Shown here piece by piece: positions 24,162 to 37,581 of a stretch of 64,000 nucleotides of DNA. The notes under the pieces are model-generated. The model was not told the DNA's origin. It saw only the letters and a program-made list of their open reading frames with translations, and ran no database searches. Numbering within the stretch: the stretch's first letter is position 1; each line of letters starts with the position of its first letter. The translations under genes and the position numbers were made by a program. Source of the stretch: Ichthyophthirius multifiliis (taxonomy: Eukaryota; Ciliophora; Oligohymenophorea; Hymenostomatida); the NCBI RefSeq assembly GCF_000220395.1, contig NW_004085988.1:1-64000 (forward strand), read 5' to 3'.

Positions 24162-24853
24162 ATGAGAAAACATTAAGTTGAGTTTCCTACAAAAAACTAA
24201 TCAAGACAATTAAAAAAGGAAATATTTTAATATTTTAAATCCAATAGGGAAACATTTTGCTTTTCCTACGAATGGATTCTAGGATAAGTTTAACCCAAAA
24301 CAGAATCTTTATACATATAAAATATGTTCAGATTTTACACTTAAGGTGTAGTTCGTCGTCACGACCTTTATTTGAAAAAGGTTATAACTTTAGGTGATAA
24401 ATAATACATTATAAAGATGGAAAGTTATGGAGATTCTAAAAAAATGAGAATGTAAATTGGTGTAAATCCATTAGCTTATTCTTTTGGAAAAGTAATGTTG
24501 GATTATGTATATTTATTTTTTATGGAAAAAAATGAAGAATAGAAATAAAAAATAAAAGATAAAGTTGAAGAATAAATTTCTAAGGAAAAATATTTTTCCG
24601 CTTTATAAAATATTTAAGCTTTTGAGAAAATACTTAATGAATAATTGGATGAATTAAAAAGTGTTTGTAACTAAAATTAGATGAATTAAAAAAATCTACT
24701 AATAATTAATAATTAAGCTTAGTTAATATGTAAAAAAATGTTTAAATTTGTAAATAAAAAATCGAAGATATTAAAAATATTGACAATGAGGACCTTTAAT
24801 ATAATTCAAATATAAAAAATGTTAAAATCAAAAAAAAAAAATTAAATCAATGA
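24162..24853 (+). CDS. Unrecognised basic protein, C-terminal coiled coil
   Basis: ATG at 24162, TGA at 24851-24853, head-to-head with the decarboxylase (221 nt apart). The N-terminal 130 residues look globular (SYEWILGQVQPKTESLYIQN, FRFYTQGVVRRHDLYLKKV, QIGVNPLAYSFGKVMLDYVY); the rest is Lys/Glu/Gln helical sequence. Near 24680 the frame must change to continue into KLDELKKSTNNQQ and the final stop. A 20-nt GT..AG segment there would restore it if spliced; otherwise it is an indel. Family not recognised. Confidence 0.6.
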
Positions 24854-25556
24854 ATTATATTGCTTAATAATATAAAAAAAAAAATAATTAAAATTTTTAT
24901 TTTATTACAAAAGATTAATTTTTATTAAATTTTTTGAAAAAAAAAAAATTAATTCGTTTTTTTTTATTTTTACTCAAGATATTTTTTTAAATATATACTT
25001 TCAATATAAAATATATTTTTTTTTAATTCATTAATAAAAAAAACTAATATTTATGTTTGTTTGTATATATTAAAATAAAGTTTAAATAATAATTATAACA
25101 TTTTTTTTTTTAAATAAATTAAAAAAAAAAAGATAAATATAAACTAGTTTTTTTATTAATATATATATTATAAGAATATAAATATATATATGAATATATT
25201 AATTTTTGTATATCAAAAATACTGTATTATATATGTATTATTATAATATGAAAATAACATTTTTAATAATTTATTTTTATTATAATATGTATATTTTATT
25301 TTTAATAATTTTATAATATTTTTTATGCATCTATTAAATTCTTTTTTATAATTATTTAATCATTAATTGGATGAATGATTTAAGCATATTTTAAATTTTT
25401 CTTAAAAATACGAAACTTTATATATAAAAATTATTAAGGCTTAAATTATTTTAAATTTAATTTAATAAAAAATAATAATAAATAAGCAATTAAATTTTAA
25501 ATTAATAAAAAAATATGAAAAAAATAAATATTATAATTTCAAAAAAAAAAAGCACA

Positions 25557-25598
<42 letters not shown>

Positions 25599-25668
25599 AA
25601 AATATTTTTAAATATTTATATAAAAAAATATTAAAATAATAAAATAACTTTAAAAAAGAAAATATAAA
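24854..25668. other. A/T-rich intergenic DNA with (AT)n
   Basis: Spacer between two plus-strand genes. Contains an (AT)n run of about 30 bp at 25561-25592 and no coding frame. Confidence 0.6.
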
Positions 25669-26976
25669 ATGGATAAAAATATAGCAGCTCCTAGCCAAAA
25701 AAATAAAATATCAAATTACAGGGTGTCTAAATACCACACCTAAATGAAATTACCAATATAGTAAACTATAGACATTGTTATATCTTTACCAGACTACTAA
25801 GCTTTATTAATATTCGAAACTGGCGAGATAATAAAAGTAAACATACTTTAAAATAAAATAATAGGCTAAGGTATAATTGAAAAAGACCTAGTAAAAGAAT
25901 TAATTAAGCCATACGATGATGAACATATTGTATATATATCAAAATAATAAAAGAAGTTAAGATTTTATAACCATGTAACATTTAAAGAGGAAAATATAAT
26001 AGAAGCAGTGACTCCTACACCATAAGGATTGCCTGTAAATGAATAAAACGAATAAAACTTAGATGAATTATATCGTGATGGGATGAGAATGGTTGTTTTG
26101 CCAGTTTCAAAGTTAATAGTTTTGTTGGAGATAAAATCTGCGTATTCAAATCATTAAAATGAAAATATTATTACCGCATTCCATAAATCTTAAACAGATT
26201 CAAGTTTTTTTTCGTAAGTAAGGTATGTTCATAATGAGAAAATGTTCTTTTTATAAGCGTTAAATAAAACAGATACTATTTGTGTATTCACTTAATTATT
26301 TGAAGGTCCTCCTGCAGAATTTTTAGTTTGGAATGTTAGTAAAAAATAAGATGGGTTGATTCCTATTTTTAGATTAAGTGAACCTTTAGAAGGATCGATT
26401 TAAGATATTTTCTCTTTCGGAGGAAATGAGGCGGGGATGTTAATTAATTTAAAAAAAGGAAATTTCCCTATTTTGAAAGTCTTCGATTATACAAAAAGTC
26501 CGGCGTAGGAAAAAACTTCGATTTTGGATGTTATTTCTGTTAAATAAAATTCTTTAGGGGGGTCAAATAATTTTTGCTTGTAAGAAGTCTATTTGACTGA
26601 TGTTGAAAATTAAAAAATTGTATGGTAGAGATTTGGATAGGGAGGATCTTATTTTGATGTCTACAACCCAGTTTCAAATAAAATTACTTTTTAATATTTA
26701 GAAAGTGAGAGCGACGATGAAAATTAAGATGATGGAATGGTTGATGAGTCAAGATATGATTATAATAAAGTTACTTCATAAGATGGAAAATATATTTTAT
26801 CATATTAATGTAATTAAGATTGTATGAATTAAAATGCACCAATTAATTTTATTATTAGCTCGATTGTGGAAGTAAAAAGCTCAATAATGCATTTATTATA
26901 GAAAAAAAATATTCTTGAGTATTATGGGGAGAGTGTATGTAAAGATATTATCGATATTTTAGTTTATAAAGAATGA
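25669..26976 (+). CDS. Unrecognised soluble protein, 435 aa
   Basis: Single exon of 436 codons, ATG at 25669 and TGA at 26974-26976. No signal peptide, membrane segment or coiled coil. The sequence has alternating short beta-like hydrophobic runs and polar turns (TIDIVISLPDYQALLIFETG, RMVVLPVSKLIVLLEIKS, DTICVFTQLFEGPPAEFLVW, GGSYFDVYNPVSNKITFQY), compatible with a beta-propeller, but no WD or Kelch signature is clear. An acidic patch (ESESDDENQDDGMVDE) precedes the last domain. The composition is balanced, so this is a confident gene without a family. Confidence 0.8.
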
Positions 26977-27321
26977 AAATAAATAATATTTTGTGATAAA
27001 ATAATAAAATATATATATATATTAAATTTTTATTTTGTATGTTTTTTAATAATATAAATATTTTAAGTAAATTATATTATAATATAAATAAAAATAAAAA
27101 TAAAAAAATATTTGTAAATATATATTTAATATTTTTTTATATTTATAAATATTTTTATTATTTTTTTTATTAATTATGACAAATAAAATAATATCATATA
27201 GATCAGAGAGAAAAAGTAAAAAAATATTTTTTTATTTTTTATAAATAAAAATTAAAAATAATTATTATATAAATTAATAAAATAAATAATTAAATTAAAA
27301 ATTAAATTAAAAATATTAAAA
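26977..27321. other. A/T-rich intergenic DNA
   Basis: Spacer between two plus-strand genes; A/T runs only. Confidence 0.6.
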
Positions 27322-28581
27322 ATGAAATAATAAAATTAATTAAAATATTTAGAATGCTAAAATGGAAAATTACATTAAGGAGAATGTTTAAATTTTATAT
27401 GTTATGACCCAGAATGCAAAAATAATGGCATATTATGTTCTATATGCAGAATAGAAAGTCATTAAAATCACAAAACTATTCCTTTAAAGTTATTTCTAAG
27501 TGATATAACTAACAAGATATAAAACAATCAAAAAAAAAACATAAAATTGGATTACTTATTAAATTAATTAGAAAAGTTAAATTAATAAATATTATATAGC
27601 TTAAAAGAAACAGTAGAAAATATGGCTTAATAAATTAAATTATTTGAAACTGAATGTTCGGATACTATCAAGCGTATAAGGGAGAAAATTACGCAATAAC
27701 ATTTTATGAATGAAAATATGCCAAAAGTAATCGAATCTATTAAAAATGGAGAATATACAGACGTCGATATATTTAAATCTGAATGCAAAAGTATTGTCGA
27801 ATCGATTTCTTATAAAGAAAATAAAGGCTTTGAAATTGATATTAAACCAGAAAAATATATAGATTCATTTTCTAGGACAGAATAGGAATGTATAAAAACA
27901 ATAAAAAAAGCATCTGATTAATTTATTTAATAAATAAAATCTTTATAAAATACATTATAAAATGTAGGAAATTAAGCGTTCTAAAATTTAGTGTAATTTT
28001 CATTTTCTTAAACTCTTAAATCTAGCACAATAACCTTAATAGATCAAAAAGTAATAATATATATATAAATCGAGATTATTTTAATAAAAATTTATTTATA
28101 TAAGATTTCAACATAAACTTAAAATTAAGATGGAGAAAACAGATTTGCTTTATTAGAACCTGTCCTTTAGTTAAATAAAACCGCGAAATTTGCTTTTTAG
28201 GTAAAAAACACGACTTCTTGGGTTGGATTAGGAATTTGTTTAAAAAATATTTTGTAAAAAAGAAACTTTAAATTTGATTATAACAATACAGGTAATGGCA
28301 CATATTTAGTTTCTTCGAATGGATATACTTGGTCGCATTCCTCAAAAGATGATAATAGACAACGTAAAGGGTTTGGGTTTGAAAATGATAGTGTCGTCAT
28401 TTGTATTTTTGATCCTGTTAAAAAAGTTATTAGGTTTAAAAAGCATAAAGGGTAATAGATTGTTTGTTTAAATGTAGATATTCCGGAAAATGAAAATGTA
28501 TATGCATGTGTTAATCTTTGTAATAAAAATGATTCGATTGAAATTATAAATGATGCTGAGATATTAAAAGAAGATTTTTGA
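27322..28581 (+). CDS. B-box zinc-finger protein with SPRY-like C-terminus
   Basis: ATG at 27322, TGA at 28579-28581, one intron 28051-28104 (54 nt); 402 codons (401 aa). The N-terminus holds a B-box-like zinc site: ECQNGKLHQGECLNFICYD, CKNNGILCSICRIESHQNHK, with Cys and His spaced as in TRIM B-boxes. A helical region follows (LNQLEKLNQQILYSLKETVE). After the intron comes a globular domain with KNTTSWVGLGICLKN, GTYLVSSNGYTWSHSS and KGFGFENDSVVICIFDPVKK, the pattern of B30.2/SPRY domains (WVG.G, G..YS, GD.V). No RING is present, so it is a TRIM-like architecture without obvious ligase activity. Probably a protein-interaction scaffold; ciliates have many such genes. Confidence 0.82.
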
Positions 28582-29512
28582 TTTTTTGATTTTTTGATTT
28601 TTTTTTATTAATAAAATTTATTCGTATTTATGTTTGTTGTTTTGTTAATTTTTTTATATTTGCTTTTTATTTGAGTTATTAAAGATTATTATTAAATTAA
28701 TTTTTAGATTTTAGCATAATTATTTTATAATAAATTAATTATTTAAAAAATAGATATTTAAATAAAAAATATTATATACTTTTATTTATATATTCATAAA
28801 TTTATTTTAATATATATTAATATATAAAAAAGATATTTTTATTTAGAAATATATTTTTAAATTATTTATCTATCAATCTAGAAAATTTAAATATATATTA
28901 ATATATAAATAAAGATATTTTTTATTTATAAATATATTTTAAATTATTTATCTATCAAAATAGATTATTTATGTATGTATTTGCAATTAAATTAATAAAA
29001 AAGTATTTTTTTTTTTGAATTTAAATATGATTAAATAAAACAAAGCAAATTATAAATTTTTATCGAAATCGCTCCTATTTAATTAATTATAATAAAGATT
29101 TGAGCATTCAATATTAAAAATGTTTATATAGTTTTTTTAATTATTATATTTTAATTAAACAATCTAAAAAATAAAATAAAGGATATTTTTATTTTATTTT
29201 GTTTTATTTATATTTTTTAATTTAGAATAAATAAAAAATATTAATATATAATATATATATTTAATTAAATTTATATTTAGATTTATATATATATATTTTT
29301 TTATTTTATTTATAATAATAAATATAATTTATTCAATATAATATTTTATTTATATAAAAAATTAGATATATTAATAATTAATTAATAAATAAAAATATTA
29401 ATAAACTTTATGTTTAAACATAAACATAGATTTACAAAAATAATTAAATATAAATATTCGTGAAAAATATATAATTAAAATATATAAATAATATATAATA
29501 TTAAAGAAATCT
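28582..29512. other. A/T-rich spacer between convergent genes
   Basis: Contains two similar A/T blocks near 28800-28860 and 28885-28955 (TTTAAATTATTTATCTATCAA shared in part), otherwise A/T runs. No gene seen. Confidence 0.55.
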
Positions 29513-29755
29513 TCAATACTTACTATTTTCAAAAATACTATTACTATGTAATTGAATATCTGAAACAGAAGATTTTAAGCAATCATTATTATCTTTATGT
29601 AATTTAATCATATTAATCAATTCTTCTAAACTTATGCATTCCTTTTCATTTTCGACTTCTAATTCAAGAATTTTTATATTATTATTATTATTATTAATTT
29701 TATGATTATTATCGTTATAATAATAATTTTTATTATCATTATTATTAATATTATA

Positions 29756-29792
<37 letters not shown>

Positions 29793-31463
29793 TTATTATT
29801 ATTATTATTATTATTATTTTTATTATAATTTAAATTATTATATTATTCTTATAATGCTATTTCATCATCCATATTTTTATATTTAATTTTAACAAAATAT
29901 TAAGTTTTGTTTATTTTATTTTTTTTTTAATTATTTTAGTAAGACTATTTATTTAAATTAATATTATTATTTTAATTTATACTAATACTATAACTTTTCT
30001 AAAATCCGAAATTAATATTATTATTAATGATTCTTTTTTTTACTTTAATAATATTATTAGAATATATTATATTAATAATTTTATCTTTTTTTAAATTAAA
30101 TTTTATTAATTTCTATCTAGAAATTCCCACATAGCATTAATTAACTAATTAAAAACAGCAAATTATTCCTGTTTAATTTTAAACAAATTCTTTCTTTTAA
30201 TACATAAATTATTAAAATAAAGCATCAACATTTTTATAACTATTATAATACCCCATATAATCATAAAATGCTCTTATTAGTCTTATTCTTTTATCATTTG
30301 CTTTATCATCATATACTGTTACTGTGTTTGTTAATCCTTCTGCAGTTTTTGAGGTAGCATCTAATATTCCAGATATAGGCTTTACTAAAATACCTGTTAT
30401 TCCTTTGACAGTACCAAACATTAAACCACTAAAACCATTTTTGGATACCCCTTAATAAGGTTATACAACAATACCTGAAACACCTAATGAAAAATAAATA
30501 AATATATAAATAAATAAATATACCTTCATATATTCCATTATAAATACACTCTCCTGCTTATTCTAATCCATTTATTAAATTTTTCGGTGGTTTCAACATA
30601 TATCTTCTTCTTTTTTCTTAATATTCAGGATCCTATATTATTTTTATAAAAACTTTAAAACAAAAAATTACTAATGTAAATTTCGAAAATCCTTTACTTA
30701 GTGTCCCAGTAACTTTATATATTGACTAAAAGGTTCCAGCAATTCCATTTTTCAGTAAAGAACTTGTACCTTCTGCAATTCCCATTCCGAATTCCATAGG
30801 TCCATTTTATATTCCTTCGTAAGGTTTTTCGATTAAATCTATAAATCCATCTCCTAATTTTTACATTAATCCTAAAGGATTACCTATAATCTCAATCGAA
30901 CCTATTATCCTATAGATTTACTTAATAATATTATACTTATAATGTTTAAGAACTTTTTCCTGAATAAAATTTTCGTTGTCAAATAAATTAACAAGGTTAA
31001 ATTCTGATAAAAAAATAGGAGCATTATCTATATTACTTAAAGCAGTTCCAAAAAAACTAGCGAACATATAGAGTAAATTAACTTAATCTACAGATGAAAA
31101 AGATGTCGTATGGTAAGAAATATTAAATAATATTTAATGTACTTTCAGTTCTTATATATGAACAGATTTTTGTATATTAGGGACATCTAAATATTTCCAA
31201 TCTTCATAAAAATTATATTATTATAATATTTATCCTGACTTAACTTAGTTTTCAATATATTTATCAATTTCTTTTCTTTTTTCAGGACTTACAAATAAAT
31301 ATTTAACAATATCATATCTTTTAACATCGTTTTATTATGTATTTTATATTTCTAAAGATTTAAGTAAATTTTTGGAAAATTCAAGTAATATTTGTAAGTA
31401 TTCTTAATCTAATCTTATTGTCAAAGGACATATATATAAGTCAAATTTATTTATTAAAAGAAC

Positions 31464-31511
<48 letters not shown>

Positions 31512-33050
31512 ATATTATATTATTTACTTGATGTGAACTATGATCTCTTTAGAAAACAAAATTTAAAAAGTTATCTTCTATATTTTATCTAACTTTATTA
31601 TAATTTGAAGGTGTAATATTTACAGGTGTTAATGACTCATATTCAGTATTATTATCAATTTGCATATATTTAATATTTATGTTCGTGTCTATGAAGTTTT
31701 CTATTTTTTAAATATTTATTTTTATATTTTCAAAATAAATATAATTCAATTCTTTATTTTATTCAGCTTAATTTACTATTATCGAAATTCCAATGCCTTC
31801 AAGTTCAATTTTAAATTTAGATTTTTTAATTTCCTTATTTGTTTGTTATTAAATTAAATTATTATTATTTTAAGTTTGATCATTATCGTAAATATGGGAA
31901 TTTATTTTTGGTATACTTTATTAAGCATCAAAAATTTTAGATTTAGCTTAATATTACAAAGTTGAATAAAAATCGAAAAAATTAACATTTTCGAACTTGT
32001 GTTATTCACTAATTATAATTATTTTACTTTTTCCTTTAAAAACAGTCTTTATATTTAATTAAATATTGAAGCCTTTATATATTAATGTAATGCTTTCTGG
32101 TTCGCGGAAATTTAGTTATTCCAAATTAACTTCAAAATATTCAGTTAATTCGTTTTCATTTATATTTTAATCTTAAATTAGATTTTTAATTTTTATTAAT
32201 CTATATAATAAATATATAAATATAAAATAAAAATATATTTATAATAAATACTATAATTCTACTACAGGCTTTTAACAAGGGAAATTCCAAGCAAAAGGTT
32301 TACATTATCCTCTTTAAACTAAAAATATATAATTACTAGAGTTAATATTTTATTAAGATAAATAATCTTTAAAAAATATAAAATTATTATTGTTATTGTT
32401 ATTTTTATTGTTATTGTTATTATTATTGTTATTGTTATTGTTATTGTTATTGTTATTGTTATTGTTATTGTTATTGTTATTGTTATTGTTATTGTTATTG
32501 TTATTGTTATTGTTATTGTTATTGTTATTGTTATTGTTATTGTTATTGTTATTGTTAATGTTATTGTTATTGTTATTGTTATTGTTATTGTTATTGTTAT
32601 TGTTATTGTTATTGTTATTGTTATTGTTATTGTTATTGTTATTGTTATTGTTATTGTTATTGTTATTGTTATTGTTATTGTTATTGTTATTGTTATTGTT
32701 ATTGTTATTGTTATTGTTATTGTTATTGTTATTGTTATTGTTATTGTTATTGTTATATGTTATTGTTGTATGTTATTGTTATTGTTATATGTTATTGTTA
32801 TTGTGTATTGTTATTGTTATTGTTATTGTTATTGTTATTGTTATTGTTATTGTTATTGTTATTGTTATTGTTATTGTTATTGTTATTGTTATTGTTATTG
32901 TTATTGTTATTGTTATTGTTATTGTTATTGTTATTGTTATTGTTATTGTTATTGTTATTGTTATTGTTATTGTTATTGTTATTGTTATTGTTATTGTTAT
33001 TGTTATTGTTATTGTTATTGTTATTGTTATTGTTATTGTTATTGTTATTG

Positions 33051-33089
<39 letters not shown>

Positions 33090-36000
33090 TTACACTATAC
33101 TACTTCTATTATTACTTATATTTTTTTATTTTTATATTTATATTTTTTTTTTTATAAATTCGTTTTTTTCTATTTTATTATTATCTTTATTGCTTTTATC
33201 ATTATTTATATTTTCTGTTTATAAATATTAATATAATTGTATGTTAAAATTTAAGCATTCATTCTATATTTTATAAGGATAATCATCGCCTTATATGCTT
33301 TCTATAATTATATAATAAATGTTATTATATATTGTTACAATAGCATTTAAATAAACAAAACAGTCTTAAATTTAATCTTATTATTCTAAATCTTGTAAAG
33401 TCTCATTATATTATTAAATTTATTAATAATTATAAAGTAATGAATTCATTTTTATAGATTATGATTAAGGTAAAGAAATAGACCTTGGTATTGAAGGATT
33501 CTCTATATTACTTGTCTTTATAAAAAAATTGTAAGTCTTTATTTTATCAACTTCTAATCTTTCTGACCATTCATATTATTTACTAATATTCTCTATTTTG
33601 CACATAATTTATTAAGGATTTTCACTTTCCCAATAAATAGGAATTCTACTATTTTAATTAATAGTTTCAAAATTATCATAATTTCCATATTAAGCGATCT
33701 TTTAAAAATAAAAAAATTGAAAAATAAAATGCACACCAATAAATATAAAAAATTAATAAAATTACATTTAATATAGAAGAAGTATTATTTATTAAAATAT
33801 ATTTAGGTTAAATAGTAATAACTCTAGTTTAAAATAAAGTGTTTTATATAGGAGTTTGAACGACATTAATTGTAAAATCATACAAAGCATATTATTTATT
33901 AAATTAATTTTAAAAAGTTATTTTTTAAACATTTTTAATATTTCTAACTTAAATAAAAAACTAATCTTCATTAGTGGTTACAGAAAATTTCTTTATTCGA
34001 AATTCCTTACTCATATATTATTCATTTATTTAATCTTTATCTTAATCCTAAAAAGAGATAAATATATCCTATTATTCGTCATTTAACACAATTATTTTAT
34101 TATAATTAAATTATTCATCATATTAATAATTACTACTTTGAATTTCTGAAGCTTAATTATTTACTGTTGCGCCTTCTGATTCAGTAGCTTTTATTTCGTC
34201 TATGAAAAACGCTGAACATTTCAAAGGCTTGCTATTAATATTTTTATTTATTTAATTATATTAGTTTGCAATTTCTTCAATATTATTAGTATTTATATTA
34301 AAAAAACTTTTTTTTGAATTAAAAACTGTTTAACCTTATATTTTTAAAAATTAATTTCCTAGCTTTTAATAAAAATATAAAAATTGGTTTGTTTTATTTA
34401 TTATAAAATTGCTGCAATAAACAATCAATTTTACACATCCATTTATATTTTATCTATTTAATTTTAATTTTAATTTTCTCTTTTTTTTTTTAAATTAAAA
34501 AACAATTTTGTTTATTATTATTTTTTACATTATAATTACATTCAGTTAATATGATATCTTATTCATATTAATTATCATTCTTGTTTTAATCATAAATAAG
34601 TATATCTTAAGATTTATTAAAGTTCATAATCTAAAACTATATATATATTTTATCTTCTAAGCTACTATATAGTTCTTAATGAATTTCTTATTAAGAAAGT
34701 ATTATAGGACTTTTTTAATTACTCTATTTTTCATAAAAAAACTAGAATTTTAAAGAAAGAGGTAGACAATTTTAAATCTAAATTAAATTGTCAATTACTA
34801 ATGCTAATCTACCTTTAATAATGCTATCCATTTCTTTTCTTATTAAAAAGAACATGTCTTTATTTTATATCTAAATATTTTATTATAATTTTATTTTGAA
34901 AAAATCCATTAAATTATATTCTTTAAATTCTTAACTATTAACAGTTTAATCATCATTATTATTTTTTTTAAAGCTTTATAAAATTTCTTTATTTTTCTAT
35001 ATAGGTTGAAAATAAATCTTTACAACAGTATCTTTATCCATCAAATCTATGGGTATAGCACCATATTAATTCGTATTTATTTTTACTTTATGTTTTTAAC
35101 AATTCAATAGAAAAAAAATAATCTTTTTTTATAAATTTATATATATTTTTAAAAAATACTTACATTAACTTTATAAAATAGCTTATTTAAAAAAACAAAA
35201 GGCGAACTTAAAATAACAGTTTTTCTTACATCATCTAGTTTAACATGTGAAATAAAAAAAGGTCTTATTCCACGTTCATTTTGAAATTAATAAACTTCTT
35301 ATTTTTTCTCTAATTATTCTATTTAGTTTATATAATTATTAGCTTATTAATTTATAATTTATTATTCTTCAGTTTTTAATATATTATGAAATTCATCATA
35401 AATTTCTTATTTTTACCATATATATGTATCTTATCTTACTCTATCAATTTTTAGGTTATTTATTTTATAGCTATTCATTTATTAAGTTTTAAATTATACA
35501 TTAATAGTGTATGGTTCTTCAAATGTTTTTTAATAATTTTCTTAATCTGATTCTCTTTATAAATTACTATTCAATCCATTTTTTACTGTAATATAAACTT
35601 CTATTAAAATATTATATTTTTAATTATAAAAAAAATATATATTTTTTTTACCTTTTTAATTATTTTATATTTTTTAAACTTCAACTGTATATCCAGTCAG
35701 ATTTTTAAATTCGAATAAAGTAACATATTCTTTAATATTATTTTCTGGATTATTTAATCCAAATCTAGTAGGTTATTTAACTAAAGTCAATGTATTAACT
35801 AATAGAGTATTTCCAATAGTACCACTAGTTTAATTAGCAATAGATTAATCAATTTATTAAGCTTAATTAGCCATATTAATTTGCCCTTATTGGCTTTATT
35901 AAATTTATCCTTTCCAATATTAAATACTTTAATATAAAACAATAATCATTCTATCAGAAATATTTATATTTAAAATCTGTCTATCATCCTAATCTAAAGA

Positions 36001-37541
36001 ATTATAATTATTATTATTGGAATTATCATTTATAAATCCAGAATTTTATTATAATTATATAATTTAATTTTATTACTTTTTCTTATATTGCTTTATCTTT
36101 AAATAGCTTTAAAACTCTTTATTTGTAATTTATTTTATTTTGAATTTTGTTTATTCTACGAAAGGTTCTAATTTGGCCACATAAGGGTTAAAATAAAACA
36201 ATTCGATGCTAAAAATACCTTATGATTTTTTAAAATCAGGCATACTAATATATTTTAATTTTTTTAATATTTAAATATAAAAACGGAGCATTGGAATATA
36301 AGATTATTTAGTATCATTTATTACTAACATTTCAAACATTGTATCAAGGCTTACATTTAAAATAGTTATATTTATTAATTATTATTAATTTTATACATTT
36401 AATTAGAGATTAATATTACTTTTTTTGATTTACATAGAATTTAAACTATTATTTGCTTAAGCCAAATTCTATTGTTTTTATAATAACATATTAATATTTT
36501 AAATTTAAAATATATTTTTACTGTAAAGCTTCTGGAATTTCTATCGCTTTTTAAATCTTGCAGTTGTTATTAAATACTAGTATTAGTTTAATTATTTTAA
36601 GATATGTTTTATTGAACATTATAATTAAAAATATTAGTTTTTTATATTTTGTTTATTATTGTATTAGTATTATAAGTTATATTATTACTATTCATAGATA
36701 TATTGTTTTTAAATAAAGTAGTTTACCCTTTTAGTTTTGGTTTTCTTTTAAAAAATTCATTTTAATGAACTTCTGTTTAAATTTCATTATTGTATTAAAA
36801 AACTATTGAATTATCTTGAATTTAAGTGTTTTAATTATTTTAACTATCAAAATTTTATTAATTTTCTGATTCTTCATTTAATTATTGATTTCTATTTTTT
36901 GTAGATTCACTGAAATTATTCGCTTATAATTTTAATTCATTTTAATATAAAATAGTTTAATAAACTAATTTTAAATCCTTTATAATATTGATATATATAT
37001 ATATAGATTTTATATAATTTTCTAATAAGTAAATTTATATATAAAAAAAATACTTAATAAGTTAAAGTACACCTTATTTTTCCAAATTTACAATCAATTT
37101 TATTAATTTGAGACTATTATTAATAACATTCACATATAAATTATTATTAAATAATATTTAAATCAAATGGTGCCATGATATTTCTTTTTTTAAATTTTTG
37201 GTCATTTTAATTTAAAGACTAAATATCTGAAAGTAAACAATTATATAACTATATAGATTCTGCGTCTATTCTTATAGTTTGCACTTATTATTTTTATTTT
37301 TCATTAAAAAATTTTTAATTTTTAATTGACTATTAAATTCTTTATTTTTAAATTTCTTTATTAAATTCTTTAGTTTGGTGATAATCAGTATGATAATTAG
37401 AATTCATACTTAGTTCATATTTAATAGTTACTTTTCCTTACAATGCAATAACATGTTTAGCTTCTGGACTTGATTATAGACCAATAAGAATACTTTTCAT
37501 TTATAATTCTAGTTTAAAATTGCTTTATTTTTCACTTTTAT

Positions 37542-37581
<40 letters not shown>

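Noticed and set aside
32390-33224. Poly-Leu, poly-Ile/Val and poly-Tyr/Cys frames on the plus strand
   Set aside because: These are three plus-strand readings of the TTATTG repeat inside the VPS13 gene, which runs on the minus strand. No plus-strand gene context exists.
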